Of a stretch of DNA of 64,000 nucleotides, positions 53,681 through 62,430 are shown piece by piece. The notes below the pieces were generated by a model, which made no database searches, was not told where the DNA came from, and was given only the letters and a program-made list of their open reading frames with translations. The first letter of the stretch is position 1; each line of letters opens with the position of its first letter. Source of the stretch: JBCCCJ01 sp039029315. Its GTDB lineage: Bacteria; Bacteroidota; Bacteroidia; J057. The translations under genes and the position numbers were made by a program. The DNA is taken from NCBI GenBank assembly GCA_039029315.1, contig JBCCGK010000004.1:124001-188000 (forward strand). The letters are read 5' to 3'.

Positions 53681-56600
53681 TTATTCCCGTACAGACAGCT
53701 GTGTTCCATATCCTGGTTTTGCCAAAAACGCCAATAAATCCACAACTTGCTGCTCGCTTAGGTCATTGGTCAAGCCCTCTGGCATCAGAGAAGCTTGCAT
53801 TGCTTCGATCGTTTGAATCTCTGATCGAGCGATGAGTTGCTCGATTCCACCGGGGAGCAAAAGTTTTATCGAATGGGCATTCTCAGAGGAAATCATCCCT
53901 GTCCAACTTTCTTCTTTCTTAGTACGAATGATATAGGCTGTAAATTGCGCAGAGACTGATCGATTGGGATCAATGATCTGAGTCAGCATTCCCAAAGGTG
54001 TCCGATCCCGCGTCTGCAATAAGCCAGGACCTACAGCCATGCCCAGTCCCCCGACCTGATGACAACTGGCACATCTTTGTTGGAATACCTCTTTGCCCGC
54101 TTCAGGGATTCCGTCCAGTGATTGAGAAGCCAGATGATAGAATTGGATCAATTCTTCTTTTTCTCCCAAGCGGTCAGGTCGCAACAAAGCCATCGCAAGT
54201 TGTTGAGTCAGGGAGTCAGGATGAGACAATAGCGGGTCCTGAATATGCGGAGGAATCTCTGCTGCCCGAATGCGACCATCTTGCACAGCTTGCAGCAATG
54301 CTTTCTGTCCTTCCCTGTCCCATCTTATAGCCGACAGCATAGACGACCGAATGTCTGGTAGTGCTTTCGGCCAAAGATCTCGAAGCATCTGTGCTGGATC
54401 TATAAGCCCTTGGGCTATCAGAGCTTCTACACTGGCCGCCTGAATAGCAACTGTCTCGGATGGGTCCATCAAGTCCATCAAAAAGGGCCCCACATCCTGG
54501 GGATGAATACTCAACAAGCGGATCGCCTGGATACGGATCGCCGCAGGGTTCGACGGTAGTTCCGCAACCGACTGGGCAATGGCCAGCAATCTGTCCCAGA
54601 ACTTCCCGGTCAATTGACCTCTTGTTGTGGTCCCCGATTCCTCTAGACCTTTGGCCAGGTGCCAGCCAATGGTGAGCAACATAGAATCAGAAAGATGCGT
54701 TTGTTTCTGGCTAAGTACCGTCATGATACCTGAAACTCCAACAGATTCATTGCCTCTTCCCAGCACTTCGGCCAAAGATCCAAGGACAAGATGTGCATCG
54801 GGATTTCCGTCGAGAAGGATCTGCTCCATGAGGGCGGGAATAGCGGCAGGTTTGGCCGTACAAAGGGCTCGTTGCATCCAGGGATCACGCCCATCTTTAT
54901 TGATCATTTGACACAAGGCATCTACCGCTTGTATCTCGTCCCAATTGCCGAGAGTTAGCGCAGCCTGAAATCGGACCTTAGCATCTTGATCATGGACACA
55001 TGCGGCAATGTTTGGCAGGAGGTCTGAGGTCTCATTCGAGAATAATTCCGCCAATCGAATCGCGTTTTCTCTGACGCCGGGATGTGGATCTGTCAATGCT
55101 GTCTGAAGCAGTTGTTGGGTCAATCCGTCCAATGCCCATATGAGCCAGAGTGTATGCACTCTGCTTTGAGGAAGTGAGGAGTTAACCGCAAGTGTTCTCA
55201 ATGCAGGAATCATGGCTGTTTCGTTTCGTTCGATCGCCAATCGCTGTGCCGTTTCGCGTGTCCAGCTATCTGGACTTTGGAGGGCCTTCAGGAGATCATC
55301 TTGTGTGTCAAATGCAGGCAGGGGAGCATCCACAGACTGCTCGTGTACAATCCGCCAGATTCTGCCCCGATCTGATCCATGATGCATGTCCATTTGTTGC
55401 AGAATCTCTGGTGGGATGGCGCTTGGATCTTCGATGAATTCCCGATACATATCACAGAGATAGAGGTGACCATCTGGTCCATTGGCGAAATTCACTGGCC
55501 GAAACCAATTGTCTGTGGAGGCAAGAAATTCCCGTTCTTCCTGATGTGGGCGGTTCGCTGTGAAGCTCCCACCATTCGACTCTGGAACGGCATGCATGAT
55601 CAGGTTTGCTGCTGGTTCAGCACTAAAAATCGTATGGTGAAATGCCGCAGGATATTGCGATCCTCGATAGATCGTGCCTCCGGCTGTTCCAGTCACATAA
55701 TTTCCCTCTGCCAACTCCTTCACGGAATAGCGTCTGGCCCGCATGTCGTGATTCGTGTTGACATATTGTTCCCAGTTTTGCCCACGGATGACCCGCCAGC
55801 GTTCAGGTGGGCTGATCTGAAAGATCCAATCATCTGGCAAATCGACCACAGATTGATAGACTCGATCTGGTACATAATAAGGATTCCTGTCCAAATACCG
55901 GGCTGGCACTACCACTTCTATCAAGGGGTTGTTTGCATTGGTCACATATCTCCGTCCCCAATCATCAAAACAGTTGCCAAAGTCTCCATTTCCGCTACTG
56001 ATCGCCTCGAAGGTTTGAGAATCCGGATGAAATCGAAAATCTCGCCTTTGCACAGAAGTAGACTCCTGAGCTTGGGCATGGCCCGATACATGGCCACCAT
56101 TGTACGAACTTGCGCCATACATCCAGCCATCCAGACCCAACTTCAGATTGTTCATCAAATCTTCTGAAGCGCGTGTCCCAAAACCAGTAAAGAGAGTATC
56201 CCGAACATCCGCGATGCCGTCTCCATCTGTGTCTTTGAAATACAGAATCTCCGGGGGAGCAGCGACAAATACTCCGGCTCGCCAAATGCTTACACTGCTT
56301 GCCCAGTGGATGTTGTCTGCATAGACCTGGCTGCTTTCGTAGTATCCATCTCCATCCAGATCTTTCAGCAGACGAATTCTGCTTTCTGCTTTCTTGCCTT
56401 CAAATGGTCCGTTGGGATAATCCCGGAACTCTGCCACATACATCCATCCCTGCTCGTCCCAGGCTATATCTATTGGATCTACGACCTCAGGCTCTCCAGC
56501 AGCCAACTCCAACCGAAAACCCGGTTCTAGCTGAAAGCTTGCCAAGGCTTCTTGCGGTGGTGTCGGTGCGATGGAACCCAAACGATCAGACATTGACATC

Positions 56601-56689
56601 TCCTGCTTTGTCTCTGAGCATCCCAAAAAGAACAATACTTGAGACAGCGTAAATAGAAGGAGGGGGCGAGAGGAAATCCAGAAAATCAT
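53681..56689 (-). CDS. PVC-type heme-binding CxxCH lipoprotein with HEAT repeats
   Basis: A 1002-residue lipoprotein; start 56689 (MIFWISSRPLLLFTLSQVLF, lipobox LGC). Residues 45-430 are a beta-propeller like PVC-type sugar-dehydrogenase domains: EPEVVDPIDIAWDEQGWMYV, DLDGDGYYESSQVY, NLKLGLDGWMYGASSYNGGH and ANGPDGHLYLCDMYREFIED, with DxDGDG calcium-type loops. Residues 450-830 are HEAT-like helical repeats (HPGVRENAIRLAELFSNETS). A single cytochrome c domain at about 855-1000 binds heme at CASCH 873-877. Such proteins are thought to oxidise a sugar or other substrate and pass electrons through the heme. It leads the peroxidase array and may share its electron pool. Confidence 0.85.
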   Translation of the reverse strand: MIFWISSRPLLLFTLSQVLFFLGCSETKQEMSMSDRLGSIAPTPPQEALASFQLEPGFRLELAAGEPEVVDPIDIAWDEQGWMYVAEFRDYPNGPFEGKKAESRIRLLKDLDGDGYYESSQVYADNIHWASSVSIWRAGVFVAAPPEILYFKDTDGDGIADVRDTLFTGFGTRASEDLMNNLKLGLDGWMYGASSYNGGHVSGHAQAQESTSVQRRDFRFHPDSQTFEAISSGNGDFGNCFDDWGRRYVTNANNPLIEVVVPARYLDRNPYYVPDRVYQSVVDLPDDWIFQISPPERWRVIRGQNWEQYVNTNHDMRARRYSVKELAEGNYVTGTAGGTIYRGSQYPAAFHHTIFSAEPAANLIMHAVPESNGGSFTANRPHQEEREFLASTDNWFRPVNFANGPDGHLYLCDMYREFIEDPSAIPPEILQQMDMHHGSDRGRIWRIVHEQSVDAPLPAFDTQDDLLKALQSPDSWTRETAQRLAIERNETAMIPALRTLAVNSSLPQSRVHTLWLIWALDGLTQQLLQTALTDPHPGVRENAIRLAELFSNETSDLLPNIAACVHDQDAKVRFQAALTLGNWDEIQAVDALCQMINKDGRDPWMQRALCTAKPAAIPALMEQILLDGNPDAHLVLGSLAEVLGRGNESVGVSGIMTVLSQKQTHLSDSMLLTIGWHLAKGLEESGTTTRGQLTGKFWDRLLAIAQSVAELPSNPAAIRIQAIRLLSIHPQDVGPFLMDLMDPSETVAIQAASVEALIAQGLIDPAQMLRDLWPKALPDIRSSMLSAIRWDREGQKALLQAVQDGRIRAAEIPPHIQDPLLSHPDSLTQQLAMALLRPDRLGEKEELIQFYHLASQSLDGIPEAGKEVFQQRCASCHQVGGLGMAVGPGLLQTRDRTPLGMLTQIIDPNRSVSAQFTAYIIRTKKEESWTGMISSENAHSIKLLLPGGIEQLIARSEIQTIEAMQASLMPEGLTNDLSEQQVVDLLAFLAKPGYGTQLSVRE

Positions 56690-56864
56690 ATGGTCAGGAT
56701 TAGGAAGTTGCAATCGTCAGGCGCATACAGTTTCCTCCAAGAATACAATTTTTTTTTACATTCATGGTCAAATCGCAGATTACGATCACTATTTCTGGCT
56801 GTTTCCTCTGTTCTTTCAACAGCCTTGTTCCTATTTTTTTCTCTTCCTCCAACATATAGCCCCT

Positions 56865-57677
56865 ATGCGCCCCCTCATCATGCTTCTCTCTTTCTGTATT
56901 CTGTTGACAGCTAGCTGTTCTCAGCCAGCAAACGAGCAGTCTAGACAAGACACACACATTCAAGGAAAGGTGTTGATGGCTATCTTTGCCCATCCAGATG
57001 ATGAATCTACGGTAGCTCCCATTCTTGCGAGATATGTACGAGAAGGCGTCAAAGTCTATTTGGTGATTGCGACGGATGGCAGATTGGGTGTCAATGAGTA
57101 TTCAGATTATGAAGCGGGAGATGGACTGGCTGCAGTACGGCGGGAGGAGATGCAATGTGCAGCCTCGCATTTGGGGGTAGAATTGATTCATCTGACCTAC
57201 CATGATCAATTGCGGGCCGCGGAAGGCTATGATGGACATATGCCGCAGGCTCGTGCCCTGATCAGGGATATTCATCAACTCTTTTCAGACATACAGCCCA
57301 ATGTACTGCTGACATTCGGGCCAGATGGCTCTTCGAATCATATGGACCATCGCCTGATTGGGGCAACGGTTACGAGTGTGTTTTTGTCCACCATCTGGGA
57401 GAAAACCCATAGCCTCTATTTCTATGGAACCCCTTCCAGTCTAATTGAGGAGGTAGAGGGCAAAATTCTGCGGGGGGTGGATGATCGATATATGCGTACA
57501 CAGATTTCATTTGAAGAGGAAGACCTCGAAGCTGCCATAGCCTCGATCTCCTGCCACAAAAGCCAGTTCCCGATGGAAGGAATGGCTGAACGCATGCGGT
57601 CTAGACATGCAGGAAAAATCATTTTTTTGAGAAAATTCGAAGGGCCTGCGATGGCTTCGCAAGATTTATTTGACTGA
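56865..57677 (+). CDS. PIG-L family deacetylase, lipoprotein
   Basis: A 270-residue zinc-dependent deacetylase of the PIG-L/LmbE family. Signal and lipobox are MRPLIMLLSFCILLTASC. The zinc and catalytic motif AHPDDE starts at about residue 42, and the third zinc ligand is in the block SSNHMDHRLIGATV. Members remove acetyl groups from GlcNAc-containing substrates, for example in thiol or glycolipid synthesis. Here the enzyme is lipid-anchored outside the cytoplasm, so an exported glycan is a more likely substrate than an intracellular thiol precursor. Divergent from the PVC-type heme protein gene. Confidence 0.88.
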   Translation: MRPLIMLLSFCILLTASCSQPANEQSRQDTHIQGKVLMAIFAHPDDESTVAPILARYVREGVKVYLVIATDGRLGVNEYSDYEAGDGLAAVRREEMQCAASHLGVELIHLTYHDQLRAAEGYDGHMPQARALIRDIHQLFSDIQPNVLLTFGPDGSSNHMDHRLIGATVTSVFLSTIWEKTHSLYFYGTPSSLIEEVEGKILRGVDDRYMRTQISFEEEDLEAAIASISCHKSQFPMEGMAERMRSRHAGKIIFLRKFEGPAMASQDLFD

Positions 57678-57688
57678 CAGGCAGACAA

Positions 57689-58129
57689 TCAAAAATAACG
57701 CGCCCGGACCTTCAAAGCATTCATGCCTAGTGATAGCTGAAGTTTGCAATCGTCAAACGCAGGCGGAGAGAGTAGTTTCACCTTAGCATCTTTGGAAAAC
57801 CCATACCCTTCTTTGGGAATTCCGAACAGATTGTAATTCATTTCATAGTCTTCATTTTCATCATCCAACAATGAAAAGGCATAGGTACCAATCGGCAGCG
57901 AAAATCTACAGGTCACCATGCCATCCCGAAAATTCTCCTTCGAAAATTCAAGAGAATACTGTGGATCGTCCGTGAAAGATTCAGCTTTGTCATACACACC
58001 AACAAGGATTTTTCCTTTTGCAGATCGGATATTGTGAACCATCAACTGGATCTCAGCCTCTGTGGTTTGTTGTGGGACATCAGGCACAAAAATGGAACTC
58101 ATCAGGGAAAAAACAAGCAAAAATTTCAT
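57689..58129 (-). CDS. DUF2141 family exported protein
   Basis: A 146-residue protein with a short signal peptide (MKFLLVFSLMSSIFVP). The mature beta-sandwich fits DUF2141: IQLMVHNIRSAKGKILVGVY, then FRDGMVTCRFSLPIGTYAFS, LLDDENEDYEMNYNLFGIPK and EGYGFSKDAK. This family is widespread and uncharacterised, and often neighbours oxidoreductases or carotenoid genes. It lies 12 bp downstream of the lactone oxidase gene and is probably co-transcribed with it. Confidence 0.85.
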   Translation of the reverse strand: MKFLLVFSLMSSIFVPDVPQQTTEAEIQLMVHNIRSAKGKILVGVYDKAESFTDDPQYSLEFSKENFRDGMVTCRFSLPIGTYAFSLLDDENEDYEMNYNLFGIPKEGYGFSKDAKVKLLSPPAFDDCKLQLSLGMNALKVRARYF

Positions 58130-58141
58130 CAGACAAGAAGC

Positions 58142-59608
58142 TTAAATAAAGAGTTGATTGAGCAGAGGATTCATAAAAATTCCATCCGGGTCCATACCCA
58201 GATTTTTCTTGATGCTAGTGAAGGTTGATACCTGTTCTTTGGAAACGTCTTTAAGATAAGAAATGATGCCTGGGACATGCTGAAATTCTTTGCCCCAATG
58301 TGGTTTGGCACCAGGAAGCTTGAGCCATTCCAGTGCGACCTCTGCTGAAAAGGATTTCCACAATTCCCGATCTGAATTCCCCAGGATTTCGATATAGCAG
58401 GTGTGTCCCGGTCCTTGGGCAGGAGAGAGGAGACAATCACTCTGTGCAATGAAACGAAGATTCATACTCATGTTCATCGGAAATTTGCCTTGAGCAGCAT
58501 AAGCGTCCACCTTATCCAGGACAATTCGGAATGCTTTTTTGACCTCTTCGAACTCTTCATCTATTTTGAAGGCGAATTCCATACAGCCCGTTTGGAGGCC
58601 TTCAATGGCTCTCCAAGCATGAATCGCCTCGACAATCTCAACAACTTTTCTGCCTCGGGTCGGAGCCAACCAATAGGCACATCGACACAGAATTGGCGTA
58701 ATGACAGGAAATCGATGAAGGATGAAGAAGATCACTCCCTGCAACTGTGAGATCACATAAGACCATATCCTTTGCCATTTGCTGACTCTTGGTTTGTCAG
58801 TAATGGGAAGCTCTGTCCGGTCCCAGCTTTTCATCCACACCTTGTCTGTAAAGGCCCACCAATGAAACTCTACGCTCTCATGATCTGTAACCAATCCCTT
58901 CATGTGATCAATCGCCGCTTCCAGCGGAATCTCACAGTCATGTTCATACACCCGCCAGCTTTTCTCTACACGCAAGGCAACTCGGTAGGTGATCCCAAAC
59001 ATCCCCAGATGAAGCCGAGAGGCATTCATCACCTCTTCACTCTCTATTCCGGTCTCAAATCGTCGCAGTCTTCCGATACCATCTACGATTTCCATCCACT
59101 GAATCGAATCTGATAGACTTTGATTGTTCCATCCAGATCCATGACTTCCCGTAGCGAGCAGTCCTCCCCAACTGCCATGCTCCATCACAACATTGGTTGG
59201 AAGTGCGTATCCATATTGTTCCAGGACATTATTGACTTGTCTGACATCTGCTCCGGCTTCTACGATGACCAATGGATTGTCAGGATCACTGAGATCCATG
59301 CTGACTTCGTTCAATTGCTCGATAAAGACCAGCATGTCATGGGTCGGAACCAATTCAGACCAGGCATGTCCCTGCCCAACAACTCTTACTTGTTTTCCGG
59401 TTTCTCGTGCCAGACAAACAATCTCTTGCAAATCCGAAGCAGAGGTTGGAAAAAAAGAAAATTCTGGTCGGCAGGTGGCTGTTTTTCCTCGATTGATCCA
59501 GGGAAGATATTTCTGATAGGGGACCTGTCGTTTGGTGCTGATATATGACGGGGTCGGGGCAGGCTCGGTCTTTGGCGCGGAGGATAACAGTGGAGCATGT
59601 AAGGTCAT
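58142..59608 (-). CDS. Sugar-1,4-lactone oxidase (ALO/GULO-like FAD enzyme)
   Basis: A 488-residue flavoprotein of the D-arabinono-1,4-lactone / L-gulono-1,4-lactone oxidase family. The N-terminal vanillyl-alcohol-oxidase-type FAD domain contains VRVVGQGHAWSELVPTHDML, LVIVEAGADVRQVNNVLEQY and GGLLATGSHGSGWNNQSLSD. The C-terminal catalytic domain ends with the family signature KPHWGKEF, and a CYIEILG strand precedes it. A hydrophobic segment near 285-310 (WSYVISQLQGVIFFILHRFP) may contact a membrane. No signal peptide is visible. It probably oxidises an aldonolactone with O2, giving H2O2, which is of interest given the peroxidase array and OxyR nearby. Substrate unknown. Confidence 0.83.
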   Translation of the reverse strand: MTLHAPLLSSAPKTEPAPTPSYISTKRQVPYQKYLPWINRGKTATCRPEFSFFPTSASDLQEIVCLARETGKQVRVVGQGHAWSELVPTHDMLVFIEQLNEVSMDLSDPDNPLVIVEAGADVRQVNNVLEQYGYALPTNVVMEHGSWGGLLATGSHGSGWNNQSLSDSIQWMEIVDGIGRLRRFETGIESEEVMNASRLHLGMFGITYRVALRVEKSWRVYEHDCEIPLEAAIDHMKGLVTDHESVEFHWWAFTDKVWMKSWDRTELPITDKPRVSKWQRIWSYVISQLQGVIFFILHRFPVITPILCRCAYWLAPTRGRKVVEIVEAIHAWRAIEGLQTGCMEFAFKIDEEFEEVKKAFRIVLDKVDAYAAQGKFPMNMSMNLRFIAQSDCLLSPAQGPGHTCYIEILGNSDRELWKSFSAEVALEWLKLPGAKPHWGKEFQHVPGIISYLKDVSKEQVSTFTSIKKNLGMDPDGIFMNPLLNQLFI

Positions 59609-59902
59609 GTTTACAATTGTTAATCAAAGGTTGGACATCAACTGTAAATCAAGACATGTTCCATTTTCACAAACCACTGTTTATCAAAATCTTAAAAAAA
59701 TCATCTTCTAATGGTTTTTTCCATAAATGAGAATTGCTTTCTCTTCCTGAGAATCTAAATACTGGATCAGCAAGCGGGAATGTCCTATCTTGTTCCGGTC
59801 ATACATGGCCAAAAATCAGCCGAAATCAAGCAGCAATTGGGTTTTCATACCGGATTATTGCGAGCATCATTCTTTATTTTTTCAATCATGTCCTATCCCC
59901 AC

Positions 59903-61267
59903 ATGCGCCTCCTATTGACTTTTATCATTTTGGGGGGCTTCTATCTCAGCTCTGTTGCTCAACCCAACATCCTGATTATTCTCTCAGATGATCTCAGCTA
60001 TCACGATATTGGGTGCTATGGCAATAAAGATGTCAACACCCCACACATTAATCAACTGGCAAAAGAGGGAATGCGATTCTCTTACTGTTTCAATTCTGCT
60101 CCCATGTGTGCTCCCACGCGCATGAGCCTCTATACCGGAATTCATCCGGTTCGCAATGGTGCTCACCCCAATCACAGCAAGGTCTATCCCACGGTACAAA
60201 GTATTCCTCACTATTTGGGAGAATTGGGATATCGGGTAGCTTTGTTGGGTAAACGGCATTACAAACCGGCGAAAAACTTTCCTTTTGAGCATTTGGGTGG
60301 GAGGGGCCATGACAATGGAGAAGGACTTGATCTGGATCTTACGAAAGTTCGAGATTTTTTTCAGGCATCTGCGGCTGCTCCCTGGTGTTTGGTTGTAGCC
60401 TCCAACCAATCCCACACTCCCTGGAATCGGGGAGATACCACAGCCTATGCGCCCGCTAGCCTGAAGCTGCCCCCTTATCTGGTGGATACAGAAGAGACCC
60501 GCAGAGGCATGATGAAATACTATGCTGAAATCAGCTACTTTGATCAACAATTGGGGACCTGTATGCAATACCTAAAAGAAAGTGGGCAGGATGAAAAGAC
60601 CTTTGTGATCTATTTATCCGAGCAAGGTTCCAATCTGCCTCATGCCAAGTGGACTTGCTATGAAAATGGTCTTCGCTCTGCAGCCATCGTCCGCTATCCA
60701 CCACTGGTCAAGGCCAATTCGACGACCAAGGCAATGATTCAGTATGTGGATGTTCTTCCGACTATTCTGGAACTCATAGGTCAACAAACCCGAAAAACAG
60801 ACTTTGATGGCCGCAGTTTTCTGGATGTTCTCTCTGGCAAAACAAAGAGTCATTCTGACTATGTTTTTGGGGTTCAAACCTCCAAAGGAATCCATCGGGG
60901 ACCTGTTGGATTCGGAATTCGTTCTGTTCGGGACAAGCGTTACCGACTTGTATACAATGTCAATCATCAGAATGAATTTCAGAATCTGGTCACAGTAAGA
61001 GGCGGTCCAGACGGCGTCTTTGCTTCGTGGGAAAAAGCTGCCGCTGCAGGAGATGAATTTGCCGCGGCTCGTGTCGCTGCCTACAAAACACGTCCCGAGT
61101 GGGAACTATATGACACAAAAAAAGATCCCTATGAATTGAACAATCTGGTAGACAATCCGACATACGCCTCTCATATTGCACGACTCAAATCACACCTCCT
61201 CAGCTGGATGGAGCAACAAGGAGACAAAGGCAGTGAAACAGAATTATCTGCCACAGAACGGCAATAA
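59903..61267 (+). CDS. Secreted family S1 sulfatase
   Basis: A 454-residue sulfatase. Start at 59903 gives signal peptide MRLLLTFIILGGFYLSSVAQ; ATG at 59888 is an alternative. PNILIILSDDLSYHDIGCYG supplies the first metal ligands. The formylglycine motif is MCAPTRMSLYTG, with the cysteine to be converted by a maturase. HTPW and KRHYKP bring substrate-contact His/Lys residues. The second metal motif reads SEQGSNLPHAKWT instead of the common SDHG or SDNG, a variant found in the heparan-N-sulfatase-like subgroup. It should remove sulfate from an exported or scavenged glycan. The gene stands alone. Confidence 0.87.
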   Translation: MRLLLTFIILGGFYLSSVAQPNILIILSDDLSYHDIGCYGNKDVNTPHINQLAKEGMRFSYCFNSAPMCAPTRMSLYTGIHPVRNGAHPNHSKVYPTVQSIPHYLGELGYRVALLGKRHYKPAKNFPFEHLGGRGHDNGEGLDLDLTKVRDFFQASAAAPWCLVVASNQSHTPWNRGDTTAYAPASLKLPPYLVDTEETRRGMMKYYAEISYFDQQLGTCMQYLKESGQDEKTFVIYLSEQGSNLPHAKWTCYENGLRSAAIVRYPPLVKANSTTKAMIQYVDVLPTILELIGQQTRKTDFDGRSFLDVLSGKTKSHSDYVFGVQTSKGIHRGPVGFGIRSVRDKRYRLVYNVNHQNEFQNLVTVRGGPDGVFASWEKAAAAGDEFAAARVAAYKTRPEWELYDTKKDPYELNNLVDNPTYASHIARLKSHLLSWMEQQGDKGSETELSATERQ

Positions 61268-61335
61268 TAAGCAAACAAGCGCAAAAACCGTTGTGGCTTC
61301 TGCTACTCCCTTGCTGGCAAAAAGAAATCGGTGCC

Positions 61336-62127
61336 TTAGTCATTCAACTGCACACGCCAGATGGTAATGCTTTGCTCGGCGGGCGCAATGGTTACGGGCA
61401 AGTCTGTAGCATTGCTCCCCCAAATGCGTCCTCCTTCAAATCCCTTGAACAGGGCGAGTTGTATGCCATCATCAGCATTCCAATATTCCCCCAAATAGGA
61501 TTGGATTACCTGCATGATCCGATCAAAACTGAACCAGTTGTCTGCATCGAAGCGATACCACCAGATGGCCCAGGCATAGCGACCAATATCCTCACCGTCA
61601 TACAAATCCACGTATGTTCCATTGAGCAGTTGCCCTGCCAATTCAGCCAATGGAGATGTTCCGAACTTTTTGGCAGCAAGCTCATTCAGCATGGAGGCAA
61701 CTTCTGCTGTGAGCAGTTCTGGATTTCGGGTCTTGCTTCGAAACTCTTCTAAGTCTTCTATCACTCTGCTGTGATGTTCCACCTTCCAATTGTCCATGAT
61801 CAGACCGTTGAATAGATTTTTCACAAACTGTTCTGCCGCCGTCAATCGGAAACTATACACCAAATCCATGAATTTGTCTTGCCCCAATCCTTCAATGCCA
61901 TTCAACTGACTGACTTCACGGAAAAAGGGAGGACGAAGCTTCTTTTTCTGCTCCAATATGCGCTGGGAGACTGTTTCTCCAATTCCATAGCCCAGTTTTT
62001 CCTCACCAACATTGGGATTGTCCAGAACAGCTTCGGTAATGTCTGAGGGTGTTTTTGCCCGGTTGAAAAAGGACAGAATTCTCTTCAGAACCCACGGTTG
62101 AATGTCAGCGGTATTTAGTTGGCCCAT
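61336..62127 (-). CDS. Helix-hairpin-helix domain protein, unknown
   Basis: A 263-residue cytoplasmic protein. Residues 1-92 look like a ComEA-type helix-hairpin-helix: LNTADIQPWVLKRILSFFNR, YGIGETVSQRILEQKKKLRP and PFFREVSQLNGIEGLGQDKF contain two hairpins (GIGETV, GIEGLG) like those that grip the DNA backbone. The remaining 170 residues are mixed helical and aromatic-rich (RYAWAIWWYRFDADNWFSFD, GGRIWGSNATDLPVTIAPAE) with no recognised family, ending ITIWRVQLND. The linker and the tail suggest a two-domain protein. Nucleic-acid binding is an inference. It is divergent from oxyR. Confidence 0.6.
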   Translation of the reverse strand: MGQLNTADIQPWVLKRILSFFNRAKTPSDITEAVLDNPNVGEEKLGYGIGETVSQRILEQKKKLRPPFFREVSQLNGIEGLGQDKFMDLVYSFRLTAAEQFVKNLFNGLIMDNWKVEHHSRVIEDLEEFRSKTRNPELLTAEVASMLNELAAKKFGTSPLAELAGQLLNGTYVDLYDGEDIGRYAWAIWWYRFDADNWFSFDRIMQVIQSYLGEYWNADDGIQLALFKGFEGGRIWGSNATDLPVTIAPAEQSITIWRVQLND

Positions 62128-62158
62128 AATTCACGTAATTAACATGCTTGAACAGGAT

Positions 62159-62166
62159 CAAATATA
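62159..62166 (-). promoter_or_regulatory. Candidate -7 box of the HhH gene
   Basis: On the minus strand this reads TATATTTG, an exact TAnnTTTG, 31 bp upstream of the ATG. No TTG lies at the expected distance upstream, so it is tentative. Confidence 0.4.
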
Positions 62167-62396
62167 CCTGTTTTTGAAAATTAAGAATAGGTGTATTAAA
62201 AAATTAACAATAGCTTACCTGTGGACGACATACAGCTAAGGCCAGATAGCTTATGTACTCCAACGCTCACAATTATCTTTGAATGAAGGAAATAATGTCC
62301 TGATCTGTTGCTTCCTACTCACGCTGAATTTGTTTTTCCTCCTCTGTAGAAAGACAGCCCACATAAACATGGTCGATTTCTTTTCAAAAACAATAA

Positions 62397-62420
62397 ATTT
62401 TGTCTATGTTTATACAAAAT
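62397..62420. promoter_or_regulatory. Palindrome upstream of oxyR, candidate operator
   Basis: ATTTTGT, ten bases, ACAAAAT: a perfect 7+7 dyad whose right half ends 10 bp before the oxyR ATG. It contains the T-N11-A type spacing favoured by LysR regulators and overlaps a near-consensus -7 sequence, so autoregulation is plausible. Confidence 0.5.
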
Positions 62421-62430
62421 CACCTGCTCT

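Noticed and set aside
55379..56167. 262-codon plus-strand ORF opposite the PVC-type heme protein gene
   Set aside because: Antisense to a strongly supported coding region; composition rich in Ile, His, Trp and Cys and no recognisable domain.
61968..61977. GAGACTGTTT matching the MITE end inside the HhH gene
   Set aside because: Only ten bases, inside a good coding sequence, with no second end at 161 bp.
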